The notes under the pieces: generated by a model
Databases searched by the model: none
What the model saw: only the letters and a program-made list of their open reading frames with translations
What the model was told of the DNA's origin: nothing
Made by a program: the position numbers and the translations under genes
Shown here: one piece after another, positions 20,454 to 30,844 of the stretch
How positions within the stretch are numbered: position 1 is the first letter of the stretch
Layout: each line of letters opens with the position of its first letter
From: Lunularia cruciata
Taxonomy: Eukaryota > Streptophyta > Marchantiopsida > Lunulariales > Lunulariaceae
Direction: 5' to 3'
NCBI GenBank assembly: GCA_948567375.1
Contig: OX419762.1
Span: 57,554,841 to 57,618,840, forward strand
Length of the DNA: 64,000 nt

Positions 20454-21363
20454 ATGGCGGCAATACCGGATGTTATCCTTGCAATGCAACAACAAATCAA
20501 GCATCTTACTCAATTATTGGATGAACGAGACCAACAACGACAAAAACAAATAGACAGAGCGCCAGTTTGAGATGGAGAAGATCGCATTTGATTTCCGAAA
20601 CCCAAGGTGTTTGAAAGCAAGAATCTTCCCGGCATAGTGGAGAATTTTGTGTTTGACTGCAAACATTACTTTGAAGCCACCAATCTTCAACACGAGTGGA
20701 AACAAATTCTCTTGGCTTCTAGCCAATTGGATGGCATGGCAAAACTTTGGTGGCGATTCCGAGTAGAAAGAGCTGAATGACAAATTGTTACACCGATTTT
20801 GACATGGGCAAAATTCAAGGAGGCAATACTTGGTCGATTTCAAACTATAAATGCCACCCAAGCCGCACGAGATAAATTGGCAGAGTTGAGGCAAATTGGC
20901 TTAGTAAGAAGCTACATCACACAATTTTAGAAAAGCATCATGCAATATTTCAGATATCAAAGAAGGTGAAGTTTTGGATCGATTTGTGCAAGGATTGAAG
21001 CCACAAACCAGATTGGAGGTGACCATGCGAGAGCCACAAAATGTAGAAGAAGCCATGCAATTGGCTGAGCATTTTTATTCCTTGGTTGCGACAACTTGGT
21101 CTTGACCTCAACCTACACAAAGCCTACCAGTACCACGAGTGGAAGAACCGGTACCAATGGAGATTGATGCTATCCAACAAAGACCACTTGGCACAGCAGA
21201 TAGAGAAAGATTATGACAAAATAGAGGTTGCTTTTATTGTCACCAAGTTGGACATTGCATTGCTGAATGTCCACTTAGGAATGGGTGACCTCGACAAGTT
21301 GCCCAGATGGAGTTTGTGGAACAGAATGATCAAGGAAATGAAGAATCCCAGTAGGAGATTTTG
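20454..21363 (+). pseudogene. E1 gag
   Basis: Starts ATGGCGGCAATACC and reads MAAIPDVILAMQQQIKHL, then a capsid domain with LASSQLDGMAKLWWRF and ILTWAKFKEAILGRFQTINAT, then ARDKLAELRQIG. Stops and shifts occur from about 20568 on. The CCHC knuckle, clear in E2 as CFYCSQVGHHIVEC, is present here only in a shifted frame near 21230. The capsid/nucleocapsid role is inferred from family knowledge. It is followed by protease in the usual order. Confidence 0.85.
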
Positions 21364-21439
21364 AGCCACCTACTAGGAGCTTGATTAGTTCCAATGGGAT
21401 TGAAGGCTCGATGTATGCAAGTTTGCTTCATTTGCAAGG

Positions 21440-21735
21440 TATGATATCTAATTAGGGTTGTAGGATTTTGGTTGATTTTGGAAGTTCAGAGAATTGCATG
21501 TCTATGCAAGTAGCAAAGGAATTGGGTATTCCTATCAAGCTAGTGTTTGGAAGTAGGTTGAGGATGGCGGATGGTAGAAAGGGTTCTGCATTCCTCACCT
21601 CACATCTTGTTACCTTCAAGATTGGGAAGGAGTATTTAGATTGTATGAGGTTTGTAGTGGCACCTCTACACTATGATATCATTCTGGTTCTACCTTGGCT
21701 TGAACGTCATAAGGTTCAATTTGATTGGACGTGAC
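21440..21735 (+). pseudogene. E1 protease
   Basis: The open stretch 21468-21734 follows ILVDFGSSENCMSMQVAKELG. The active-site Asp is present, but the next residue is Phe (codon 21477-21479) where Ser or Thr is usual, and the same change is in E2 and E3. It goes on to HYDIILVLPWLERHKVQFDW, the typical D-x-I-L-G-x-P-W end of gypsy proteases. It ends at a TGA. Confidence 0.85.
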
Positions 21736-21818
21736 GACAAATTCAAGTACAACACCAAGGTAGAAATTTCAGATTAGGTTGTCTAGCACCTTTGAGTAAG
21801 ACAGCTAAGAATAGTCAG

Positions 21819-21998
21819 TCCCAAGATGGGAAGTTTGTCAAGAAGGAAGCCATAGAGCAAATCTGGAAGGGAGATGAGTCTCAAGATGGGAATTTTGCCA
21901 AGAAGGCAACCATTGGGCAAGCTTGGAAGAGAGATGGGTCCTTGGAAGGGAAGTTTGTTAATGAAGCGGCCATAGAGCAAGCTTTGGAGGAAGATAAG
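21819..21998 (+). repeat. Three 60-bp tandem repeats in the PR-RT linker of E1
   Basis: Three units of 60 bp encode 20 residues each, with the pattern S-[QL]-[DE]-G-x-F-x-[KN]-[KE]-x-x-I-x-Q-x-[WL]. Units start at 21819, 21879 and 21939. E2 (47999-48178) and E3 (55804-55983) have the same three units, so the array predates the copies. Confidence 0.85.
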
Positions 21999-21999
21999 T

Positions 22000-23420
22000 T
22001 TGTATTCGCGATGTGGATCAAGCCGATTGCACAAGAACAATCTGAGGAGGGCCAAGAGCCTCATCAAGCAATGGTTGATCGGATAGTTCAGGAGTTTGCA
22101 GATGTGTTTCTGGATGATCTGCCAAAGGGATTACCCTTTGATTGAGGTATGCCCTTCAAGATCGAGTTATTGCTAAGGAGTACTCCAGTGAGTAGACCAA
22201 TCTCTCAGCTCTCACCAAAGGAGTTGGAGGAGTTGCAAACAACACTTACAGAGTTGTTGGAGAAGGATTTCATACGACATAGTACTATTTGTTCCAAAGA
22301 AGGATGGAGGACTTTGTTTTTGTATTGATTACCGTGGACTCAATAAGCAAACAATGAAGAATGCATATCCCTTGCCTCGGATCAATGACCTGCTTGATCA
22401 ACTAAGTAGAGCACACTACTTTTCCAAGCTGGATCTTCATAGCGGCTATACGCAAATTCCTATTGAAGGCGAGGATGTGCAAAAGACTGCTTTTTGCACA
22501 AGGTATGGACATTTCAAGTGGAGAGTTCTACCTTTTGGACTCACTAATGCTCCAGCAGTTTTCATGGATCAGATGCATCGGGTGTTGGAGGGACTATTGG
22601 ATCGGTCCGTGGTGGTTTTCTTAGATGATATCTTAATCAATAGCAAGATAGAGGCAAAACACATGAATCATGTGCAAGAAGTCCTAAGACAACTATGACA
22701 GTGGAAATTTTACTGCAAGAAGTCAAAGTGTGCTTTTTGGCAGAAGGAGGTTACTTTCTTGGGTCATAAGATCTCATCAGAGGGGATCAGATGGAAGAAG
22801 AGAAGATCAAGGCCATTACTGATTGGCCTACTTCAAAGGATGCTACAGAAGTGCAAGTATTCAATGGATTGGCCAGTTTTTACCAACGGTTCATCCACTA
22901 TTATGCTCACGTGGCTGCACCATTGATTGACCTCTTGGGAAAGAACTCAAGCTTCTAGTGGACCACCAAGCAGGAAGAAGCATTCCAGAAGTTAAAGCAT
23001 ATGGTGTCTTCAAGACCCATTCTTCAACTATATGATCCTCAACTACCTTGTGTGGTTGATTTTGATGCTTCTAACTTTGCAATTGGAGCTGTGTTGCAAC
23101 AAGAATTTCTAGATGGACTACATCCTATTGTCTTTGTGTCTCGCCGACTAAATACAGCTGAAAGGAATTACTCTGCTCGAGATCAGGAACAACTTGCAAT
23201 GGTATATGCCACCAAGGTATGGAGGCATTATCTCTTGGGGAAACAAGTGATCATGCGGATTGATCATAAGCCATTGTTGCAGACCTTACACTTGGAACAT
23301 ATGAAGAGTCGGCATCATCGATGGGAAGAGTAACTCCAATTGTTTGACATCAAACTTGAGTACAAACCAGGTCGGTTCCATGTCATCCCTGATGCTCTAT
23401 CACGACAACCTGATTTGAAG
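22000..23420 (+). pseudogene. E1 reverse transcriptase and RNase H
   Basis: RT begins after VQEFADVFLDDLPKGLP. Motifs are [46 protein letters not shown] and catalytic FLDDILI (22618-22629). About 25 bp present in E2 (encoding part of [14 protein letters not shown]) is missing near 22280, shifting the frame. RNase [42 protein letters not shown], ending IPDALSRQPD near 23410. Several TGA and TAG stops interrupt it. The enzyme would copy element RNA into DNA. Confidence 0.9.
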
Positions 23421-23439
23421 ACTCTTCTTCTCATCACGG

Positions 23440-24740
23440 TGGCAATTACAACGGTGTCCATTGACCCTAAGGTCCATAATGAGTTTCAATCAGCTCTACA
23501 ACAAGATCCCTTCTTCCGAATGGTACACGGTCATCTGACACCATGCAACAAGGAGTACAACACCTTCTCCTTCAAGGAAGGTCTTTTATTCCATGTAGAC
23601 CAGATCTATGATCCAGCCAAAGGTGATCATCAACTTGTGCGCCTTCAAGAAGCCCATGATTTACCAATAGCTGGTCACATGGGAGTGGACAAGACCTTGG
23701 GTACCCTCCAACGCCAATGGTGGTGGCCCAACATGACACGAGATGTTCAAGACTTTGTCCGATCATGTGAGAGTTGCCAACGTAACAAGGCCAGCAACCA
23801 AAAGCCAAGTGGACTTCTTCAACCACTCGCCATTCCATCCACTCATTGGGAGCATGTGAGCTTGGATCTCATCACATCCTTGCAAAGTCAAAACAAGGAC
23901 ACACCGCAATCGTGGTGTTTGTGGATAAGCTTAGAAAGCAAATCCACTTGGCACCAACCTATGATACCGTGGATGCTCTAACCTTAGCGCAAATCTACTT
24001 TGACAACGTCTTCAAGCATCATGGGATGCCATGTCTACTCATCTCCAACCGTGATCCTTGATTTACCGGGAAGTTTTGGCAAGCACTCTTTCTTATACTC
24101 AGCACCAAGCTTGCTTTGTCCATGGCCTATCATCCTCAAACTGATGGACAAACCAAACATGCAAATCATACATTGGAGGATATGTTGCGGGCCTTTGTCA
24201 ATGTCCACCATACCAATTGGGATGAATGTCTTATAGCTGTAGAATTTGCCTACAACAATTCCAAACAGGCAAGCACCGGATTTTCTCCCTTCTTTCTCAA
24301 TTTTGGCCAAGATCCGCTTGTTCCAGATTCTCTTCGTGCTCCCCCTCCCTCTCAAGTTCCTCATACTTCCACATTCTTGACCACTATATCCCAATCTCTC
24401 CAACAAGCCAAGTCTCACCTCCTTGTTGCTCAGAATCGCCAAAAACAATATGCGGACCACCATCATTGTGATCTCACCTTTGAAGTTGGTGATAAATTCA
24501 TGCTATCCTCTAGTAACCTCCCTCTCCTACTTGATACCCAAGTTTGTAAACTTGCTCCTAATTGGATAGGACCCTTTGATATCACCCACATTGTCTCTCC
24601 TGTTGCTTATCGACTTGCCTTGCCTTGCCTTATGCGTATCCATCCTGTCTTTCATATTTCCAAGTTGAAACCCTTTGTTCCTAACCCCTCCTCCTTTTTC
24701 CTCTTGAGTCCAACCTCCTCCTTTGCCTATCCCTATCAAC
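23440..24740 (+). pseudogene. E1 integrase
   Basis: HHCC finger: EAHDLPIAGHMGVDKTLG to CESCQRNKAS (about 23650-23800). Core: D in SLDLITS (near 23865), D in SNRDP (near 24050), then [19 protein letters not shown] where the third catalytic acid (E of DGQTE in the family) is Lys, codon AAA at 24155-24157. The same Lys is found in E2 and E3. A frameshift near 23885 and a TGA after NRDP break the frame. The C-terminal GPF motif (NWIGPFDITH) is at about 24560. It inserts element DNA when intact; this copy cannot. Confidence 0.9.
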
Positions 24741-24930
24741 GATCATGAGGAGTACGAAGTTGATCGTATTCTTGCACGTCGTCATATTCAACAAAGCCGT
24801 CGCCAACATACGGAGTACAAGGTCCCTTGGAAAGGGTATCCCCTTCATGATGCCACATGGGAACCTCTTTCCCACCTCCAAAATGCACAGACGTCCATCA
24901 AGGAATTCAAAGCTTCACTGGCGATGAGGA
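24741..24930 (+). pseudogene. E1 chromodomain at the end of pol
   Basis: EEYEVDRILARRHIQ and TEYKVPWKGYPLHDATWEPLSHL (about 24747-24905) show the E-V-x-x-I-L start and W-x-G-[YF]-x-x-x-x-x-T-W-E-P core of a chromodomain. The aromatic positions Tyr and two Trp are kept. Chromodomains bind methylated histone H3 and steer integration to heterochromatin. This places family E in the chromoviruses. Confidence 0.9.
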
Positions 24931-24943
24931 TGTCACCAACTAG

Positions 24944-24956
24944 TAGCGGGGGAATA
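24944..24956 (+). promoter_or_regulatory. E1 polypurine tract
   Basis: TAGCGGGGGAATA lies directly before the 3' LTR. The same motif occurs before the E2 and E3 3' LTRs (AACGGGGGAATA, GGCGGGGGAATA). Confidence 0.65.
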
Positions 24957-25363
24957 TGTAACAATATGGAGTTTAGCGATGAAGTTAGTCGGGCTTACAA
25001 AGTAGAGAATAAGACAAAATAGCCTAGAATATTCAAGAAGCATCTAAGAGGCATCTAATCTAACTTGCGCTCTAAGCAGGTAGCTTCTAGAAGGAAGCTT
25101 CTAGAAGCTTCTAACTAGCTTAGCTTGCACGCCAAGTAGACGGCTTCTAGAAGGAAGCTTCTTGAGAAGCTTCTTGGTTAACTTGGCTTGCACTCCAAGA
25201 AAGCAGCTCAAGGAAGCTTCTTGAGAAGCTTCAAGGGTCTTGTATGCTACCTATAAATACCAAAACCGAAGCTCATGCTAGGCATTCGGAGTTTTCCCTC
25301 ATTCAAGTGTCCCAATGTGAGTTTCCATTCTCCTATTTCTCTCCTTGGTTTTGGTCTTTTACA
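24957..25363 (+). repeat. E1 3' LTR
   Basis: 407 bp, TGTAACAATATGG to TTTTACA. It differs from the 5' LTR by substitutions and by length changes in the AAGCTT-rich part. The heat-shock-like motif GAATATTCAAGAA is at 25027-25039. Confidence 0.93.
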
Positions 25364-26420
25364 GTCCACAGCCCTATGCCCCAAAGCCTCGAAATGCCAA
25401 AATTCAGCCAAATGAGGCCTTTCTTGTTGCCATTTCAAACCTCCTCCAAAATTGGCAAAACTTCTCCAAATCTGTGAAAGTCCTCCAAACTAGCGAAAGT
25501 CCTCCAAATCTGGCCAAACAGCAAAAACTCCTCCAAAATCTGACGTAAATCCCAACCAAAATCTGACGTAAACCCTAAAGTTGGTTGTCCACCAAATCCC
25601 TCTCTAACTTTCCACTCGAGCCAAATTCACAACACGAGTTTTTCCAAATCACAAATTCATGAGAAGAGCTTCCCAACTCCACCTTCAATTTGACTTTCTG
25701 AGCCCAACTCGCAGCAAATTGGTCCTGCTTTCACCTCCTGAGCTCAAAATCACAACCACTGCTCAAAATTTGCTCCTTCTTTGCTCAAAATTTGGCCAGC
25801 ACTTCCGTACAATGTCTGCCTAACTGCCAAATTTGCATCAATTGAACGAGCTTCTGCACCCTAAGGAAACACTGAACTTCAATTGAGCTACCAATGATCC
25901 ACTGAGCTTGGAGATACCACCAACACTCAAAGTTCATGCACCCGATTTCCCCTTACTTCACTTCTCTGATGTAAAAAGATTGCTTACCACTCTCAACTCA
26001 ACTCAACTTAGATCAGTACTTGATCTGTCACTCTATAAACTGCCAACAATTGGACACTAATTACAGTCAAGCCACACCCACTCAAGCATAGAGAATCCAG
26101 GTGAGACTCGCCGGCCTCTATCCACCATAGCCAAGAACTCGAAGGCTCAACATTAGAGAAATGAGCTCTTTGGAGCTCACTTTGAAACTATACCCCCTAG
26201 ACTCAAGCTAGCTCTAAAACCCTAACGGTCTCGCTGATGGCACATGCGATGGTGCAAACGGTGCAAAGTAACGGTGGGCCCCACCGTGAAGTCAGTACCC
26301 CGAACATGAAATCTAACCGTCATAAAGTAGTCTCTCAGAAATTGCTGAAATAACTCTAACTACTATCACTGGAACTCTAGTGTCCGAGCATCTAGATGCG
26401 GCACTACAAATGGCGTGACA
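25364..26420 (-). repeat. L1 5' LTR, outer part
   Basis: 1,057 bp right of E1. Its outer end on the minus strand reads TGTCACGCCATTTG, a plausible LTR start. It is richer in C than the surroundings and has no ORF. The LTR identity is inferred from the PBS on the far side of E1 and this terminus; no partner LTR confirms it. Confidence 0.5.
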
Positions 26421-27050
26421 TACCTATCAATCTTATCCTAAGCATAATTAAGGAGTGATTGCACACCCGCCACCAATCACAACTACTCCTTGTCATTTAT
26501 TGTACAAGTATGACATTCTTGCAAACATAGGCAAAAAGAAATTTTGGGCAAAGATATATATATATCAAGATGACCCTATAATTCAAGGCCAAAGAGAATT
26601 TCAGGCCGAGAATGTGTTCTATACTTGACAAAATTTTGCCTATTTCCCTTGGGCTAACAATAAACTTCTTCCCAATATCTAATGTGAAGAGCTAACTTTG
26701 CCTTTTGCAAATCTTAATCAACAAATCTCCCCATTCTTGATAATTCGTGTAATGTCCACCAATAGCAATTTTGTGGCATCTTCAAATTGTTTTGAAGTGT
26801 GTTTTATTAACCTATCTTCTAGCTACTCCAATTGCTTGACTGAGTAGCTGTTTGTGGTCAGAGCATGTGCTTGAGATCAAGAATCTTGAGCTTTCAACTT
26901 CTCCAAAGAGACCTCTAGTACCTCTTTTGCAATTTCCTCCTCAGATGGTCCCATGCCATCTCCATCTTTACCAAAATGGTTGTATTCTCCAAATTGAAAT
27001 GGTTTTATTGACCTTTTAACTCAGCCAAATTTTTTTCCCAAATGGTTATC
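26421..27050 (-). pseudogene. H1 downstream ORF relic, distal part
   Basis: The minus strand reads MGPSEEEIAKEVLEVSLEKL and, after stops, LEDRLIKHTSKQFEDATKLLL. This looks like the continuation, across the family C solo LTR, of the charged ORF at 27647-29900. Left of about 26690 I see no coding signal; a short TA run is at about 26558-26569. The assignment to H1 is an inference from strand and composition. Confidence 0.35.
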
Positions 27051-27646
27051 CATAATGTTTCAAGGACAAGAGAACCCCCAAGAGAAACATGAGAGAAACA
27101 CAAGGCTTCATTCCTTGATAATCCAATCCCCAAAGGAGCACCTTGTTTATATTATATAGCAAAGAGCATCCACTCAAAGAGAGCTCCATCCTTGGATCAT
27201 ATACATGGATTGGTGAGATATCAACAACTCCACCCTTAGATTAGTTGCATGAATTGGTGACATGTTGATCCTTGTCTTATTGGTTGGTCAAAAAAGTTTG
27301 ACCAAAGGAAATCTTTGGGAATCTTCTTATAAGAAGCTCAAAATAGTATGGATGAGGTACCATTTGAAAGCTCTTAACAAGATGAACCTGGAGAGAGGGG
27401 GTTGAACCACCACCTTTGTGCTTCTAGAAGACTAATTTTTATTTTTTCAAGGCCTAATACATCCATTTTGGCCTCCAAAATTGGCTCTAAAGTTTTCAAG
27501 ATGTTTTTGATCTCTACCCTATTATTGAAGTACTCTTTTGGTGACACTTCTATCTGATCTACTTAAATCATAACATGCATTATCCTTCTAAATATTGTCA
27601 TGCCAATTTTCACCTCTAGATAATATGTCTAGCTAATGATATTACA
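27051..27646 (-). repeat. Solo LTR of family C, shortened
   Basis: 596 bp with the family C blocks (AAAGGAGCACCTTG, GAGCTCCATCCTTGGATC, the ATATTACA end) but about 130 bp shorter than the others through deletions. No TSD is visible (TTATC against CAACC), so it is older or rearranged. Confidence 0.75.
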
Positions 27647-30300
27647 CAACCATCTCTTTCTTGTGTTCACTCTCCTTCTTCTTCAAGGTCTTAACAAGTC
27701 TCTTTACTTGGATGTTAGCTACTCATACCTCCTCTTAACAGAAAACTTCTACTGCTATGAGAGACCTCCCTACTTTCTTTACTTCTTCCTTAAGCAAATG
27801 AATCTCTTCCTCTTAGGCTTTTATCTATTCCTTCTAGCTTGAGTTGTTGATGCATTTCTCCCTCTTGTAAGTCAGAGGTCTTCTTCCTCAATGCTTGTTC
27901 TTCTGCTATCTCCTTCTTCAGAGCTTGACTTTCTTCTTTGAGTTTGCCCATCCCGCGCACCAAGTCATTGCTTTGTTTCCCCATCTCCAAATGCTAGGCA
28001 TAAACTTTTTGCAATTCTTCCCTTGCTTACCTTCATCTTTTCTCCAATTATTCCTTGTGCGAGTAGGTGAAGATGTTGAATAAGGATCAAATAGTTTTTG
28101 ATTCCCTTGTAAGACTGTTAGATGGGGAGAATCTACTACATTAACTCAATAGCCAAGCCCACCTTGTACACTACTAATTGTGAAAGCGGCACTACTACAA
28201 TCTGCTTAATCTCCTTTTGGTTCAATCTTTCTACTCTCCTGGTCTTGAGTGAGGCTGAGGATCCACTCTCTTCTCTTTTGATTTCTACAAAGATGGTTAG
28301 CTCCTACTGCTTGGATGTCAATTTTTTCAAGGCTAGTGTCTCTATCTTAAACTACTCTTTGTCCTCCATGGGATCTTCCTTGTGAAGTTTACCTTTGGTC
28401 TAAAGATCTACATTGTCTTGACAAGAACTTGCATCTTCTATCTCAAGTACCTCTTCAACGCAATGGACTCCATTCTCAACTCTACTTCTTCCATGGTTGG
28501 GAATTAAGAGGATTTTGTCATCCCCAAACCCTCTACCACACTTTTCTAGCTTTGTGATCATAGTGCCCAAGAGTGGGTGTTCTTCTTATGATAAGTAGGT
28601 TTTTGGGGAGGAGATGAGGGGTTTGGGGAGGGGGAGAGATGGATTGTACTTCTCCTTCTTTGTGATCTTTGATTTCCTACTTGTTTGATGAAATGACAAT
28701 CCTAATGAAGGATTGCTTGCCAATCATAGATGTAGCATTTGGCTATTATCCTACTCCTTCTTCTTCATTTACTTCTTCTTCTTCTTACTCTACAAGGGTT
28801 CTCCTCATCTTCTTGGTGGCCTTTGCCTGTGGACTATGGGCTTTGCAACAATCTCTTCCTACCTTTGCTTCTCAGAGCCCAAGGTGTTGTGCTTCCTTAA
28901 CTTCCTTGTATTTTCTTGTGCGGCAAACTCCACATCCACCTTTGCATATTTTTGTACCATAAGCTCTTTCTCCCAAGGCTTGTCAAAATGTCCTTCAAAG
29001 AATAAGTGGTCAGGGTACTTCTTTTTCTTCCATAGTCAAAAATTCCATGCCCAAGTAGAAATGGAAAACAAAGGGAGATACTAGAGTTATTTTTCCTTCT
29101 TTGCTCATTTACTCCTCTTGTCCTTTCTTAGAACATTGCTGCCCAATTCACAAGTTTCCCTTTGTACAAGTACTCAAAGAAAATGGCCTGGCTATTACTC
29201 ATGTAGGTTTTGTTGTTTGTTTGGATTTGAACCACTCCATGACTAGCTTTGTTAAGATCCTCCTCATTGGATCCTTAACTTTGGAAACAAACCCAAAATT
29301 GTTGTTGATCTTCCTATCTTTAAAAATGGCTTTGAATTTGGCCTTGAAGGTCAAATTGGGTTGACACCACCCGCTATCCAAAGTCATGCCATCTAGGGGT
29401 GAATTTCTAGGCCCAAGCACTCCCTACCATTGTTCATTTGTCCATACAAAGAGGTTTCCTCTCAAAATTACCAACTCAAGATCCAGGCTGTCTCAAATCT
29501 CATGCAACATTTCATGATCACTCAATTCCCAATTCCACATCAAGAATCGGAGCTTCTTGTTGTGGACCAGGTCTTGTCTACAATATAGATCCCACTTAAC
29601 TAATCTTGGAGACTTGATGATGAACTTTGGAGCCTTTGCATCCTTCATGGCATATTTGGGGTAGCAACTTCTTTTCCTTTCTATCTTCTCATCATTCCTT
29701 GCTCTTATTTACTCTTTCTTCTTCCTTTATTGGAACCATTCTATTTCAAAATGCAAAGAATTGAGTTGAGGTTTCTTGCCAAGGATAAAATAGGCATGGC
29801 TGATCTTGCTTAGATAGATTCTACAAAAAGTGAAAAGGTTCTAGGCCCCAGATAAATATTTATTTTGTTTGCCCAACCATTACAATCTTTGGTAAGCATG
29901 CCCTTTGGTGAGCCATTGCTACTCACACATGTGAGTGGTTAGTGCAATCAAACAGTGCTTAATTATAGTTCTTGATCTATTGGTGCCATATCTATGCATG
30001 AAGCTTCAAGCCAAGTGGCTTCTAAGGAAAATGGTTTCCTCACCAAAGGTCTTCCCAAGAAAAAGGTCTTTAAAGGCAAATGGTTTTCTTGCCAAAAGTT
30101 GTTTTGGTTGACCATCTTCCTCTTCCTTGAACAATAAGTAATTAATCATTTACCTCCAAGTTTGTTTTATTGAATTACTATTCCTCTACTTTTCCTAGCT
30201 AGGATCTATAGAACAACCAAAAGAATTATGCTTTGGGAAGAAGTGAGGCATCACATGCCTCCCTTCTTAAATATGAGCATCCCCACAAACATCAAAGGAA
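27647..30300 (-). pseudogene. H1 unrecognised ORF downstream of pol
   Basis: Minus-strand, stop-ridden coding-like sequence 3' of H1 pol. Readable pieces include APKFIIKSPRLVKWDLYC, LRFLMWNWELSDHEMLHEI and MTLDSGWCQPNLTFKAKF (about 29200-29640), DPMRRILTKLVMEWFKSKQ (about 29240-29290), then a Lys/Glu-rich likely coiled coil at 27790-27990 (MGKLKEESQALKKEIAEEQ). I recognise no family. Athila elements carry an envelope-like ORF and some Tat elements another ORF in this position, so an accessory ORF is a reasonable guess. It could also belong to a separate element. Confidence 0.4.
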
Positions 30301-30313
30301 CTCTTCTTTCCTC

Positions 30314-30844
30314 TTAATTGTAGTATTTCTGGATGCACCATCCATTGACTCGGGTGCCAAGTAAATTCCCCTCTATGTCAACCAATTGCAACAATCTATT
30401 TTTGTAGTGCTTCTCCACACAATATGGTCTTATCTAGCAAAGATATAATTTTCTAGGGAAAAAATTGCATGTGCTATCACAAAGCAACACCAAGTCACCT
30501 TTGCTGAGTTTGATAGGTCATACCTTCCAATCATGAACTTCTCTTCTCTTCATTCTCTTCATTCTCTTCATTCTCTTCATTCTCTTCATCTGGACTTCTC
30601 ACATGCAATTTAGGGCCTCATTTTTTTTCCCCAAGAACATTAGTTGCTACATCAAAAGTTCTTGACTATCCTCCTTAGTAGTTTATTCATCCAATAGGAT
30701 CCTATAGATGGAAACCTCAAATTCAATGGGCAATATGGAATGGAACCCATATGTGCAAAAGAAAGGAGTTTGATTTTTTGATTATATTCTCAATAGTGCA
30801 ATATGCCAACATGGCTGCTTGCAATTAGGTATCCCAATCATATG
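30314..30844 (-). pseudogene. H1 pol 3' end: integrase C-terminal region
   Basis: The minus strand gives a readable text, with stops, of the integrase end: LQAAMLAYCTIENI, FAHMGSIPYCPLNLRFPS and, near the end, YCVEKHYKNRLLQLVDIEG and VNGWCIQKYYN before TAA at 30314-30316. The L-V-D-x-E-G and V-N-G-x-x-x-K-x-Y-Y ending is typical of non-chromodomain plant gypsy elements, and no chromodomain follows. A 9-bp microsatellite (CATTCTCTT) interrupts it at about 30541-30592. It is separated from the rest of pol by F1. Confidence 0.65.

Larger units (their letters stand above)
19773..25363 (+). mobile_element. E1: Ty3/gypsy chromovirus (family E), complete but decayed
   Basis: A 5,591-bp element with LTRs of 410 and 407 bp beginning TGTAACAATATGG and ending TTTACA. 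The TSD is GCCCA (19768-19772) and GTCCA (25364-25368), one mismatch. The order is PBS, leader ORF, gag, PR, repeat linker, RT-RNase H, IN, chromodomain, PPT. It lies inside the 5' LTR of L1. Many stops and shifts are present. E2 and E3 are sister copies. Confidence 0.93.
14486..26420 (-). mobile_element. L1: minus-strand Ty3/gypsy element with a C-terminal PHD finger
   Basis: Reading right to left: a 5' LTR of about 1.39 kb (19433-26420, split by E1), a PBS at 19420-19430, leader, gag, RT-RNase H, integrase and a C-terminal PHD finger. Protease and the N-terminal half of RT are deleted. No 3' LTR could be found at the left end, so the left limit is provisional. Codon use is richer in G and C than in families A, E and H. 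The host side at 26421 begins TACCT, which may be the TSD, but its partner is missing. Confidence 0.75.

Noticed and set aside
24035-24466. 143-aa minus-strand ORF (and its counterpart at 52144-52623)
   Set aside because: They are antisense to the integrase core of E1 and E2. The plus strand has the catalytic motifs.
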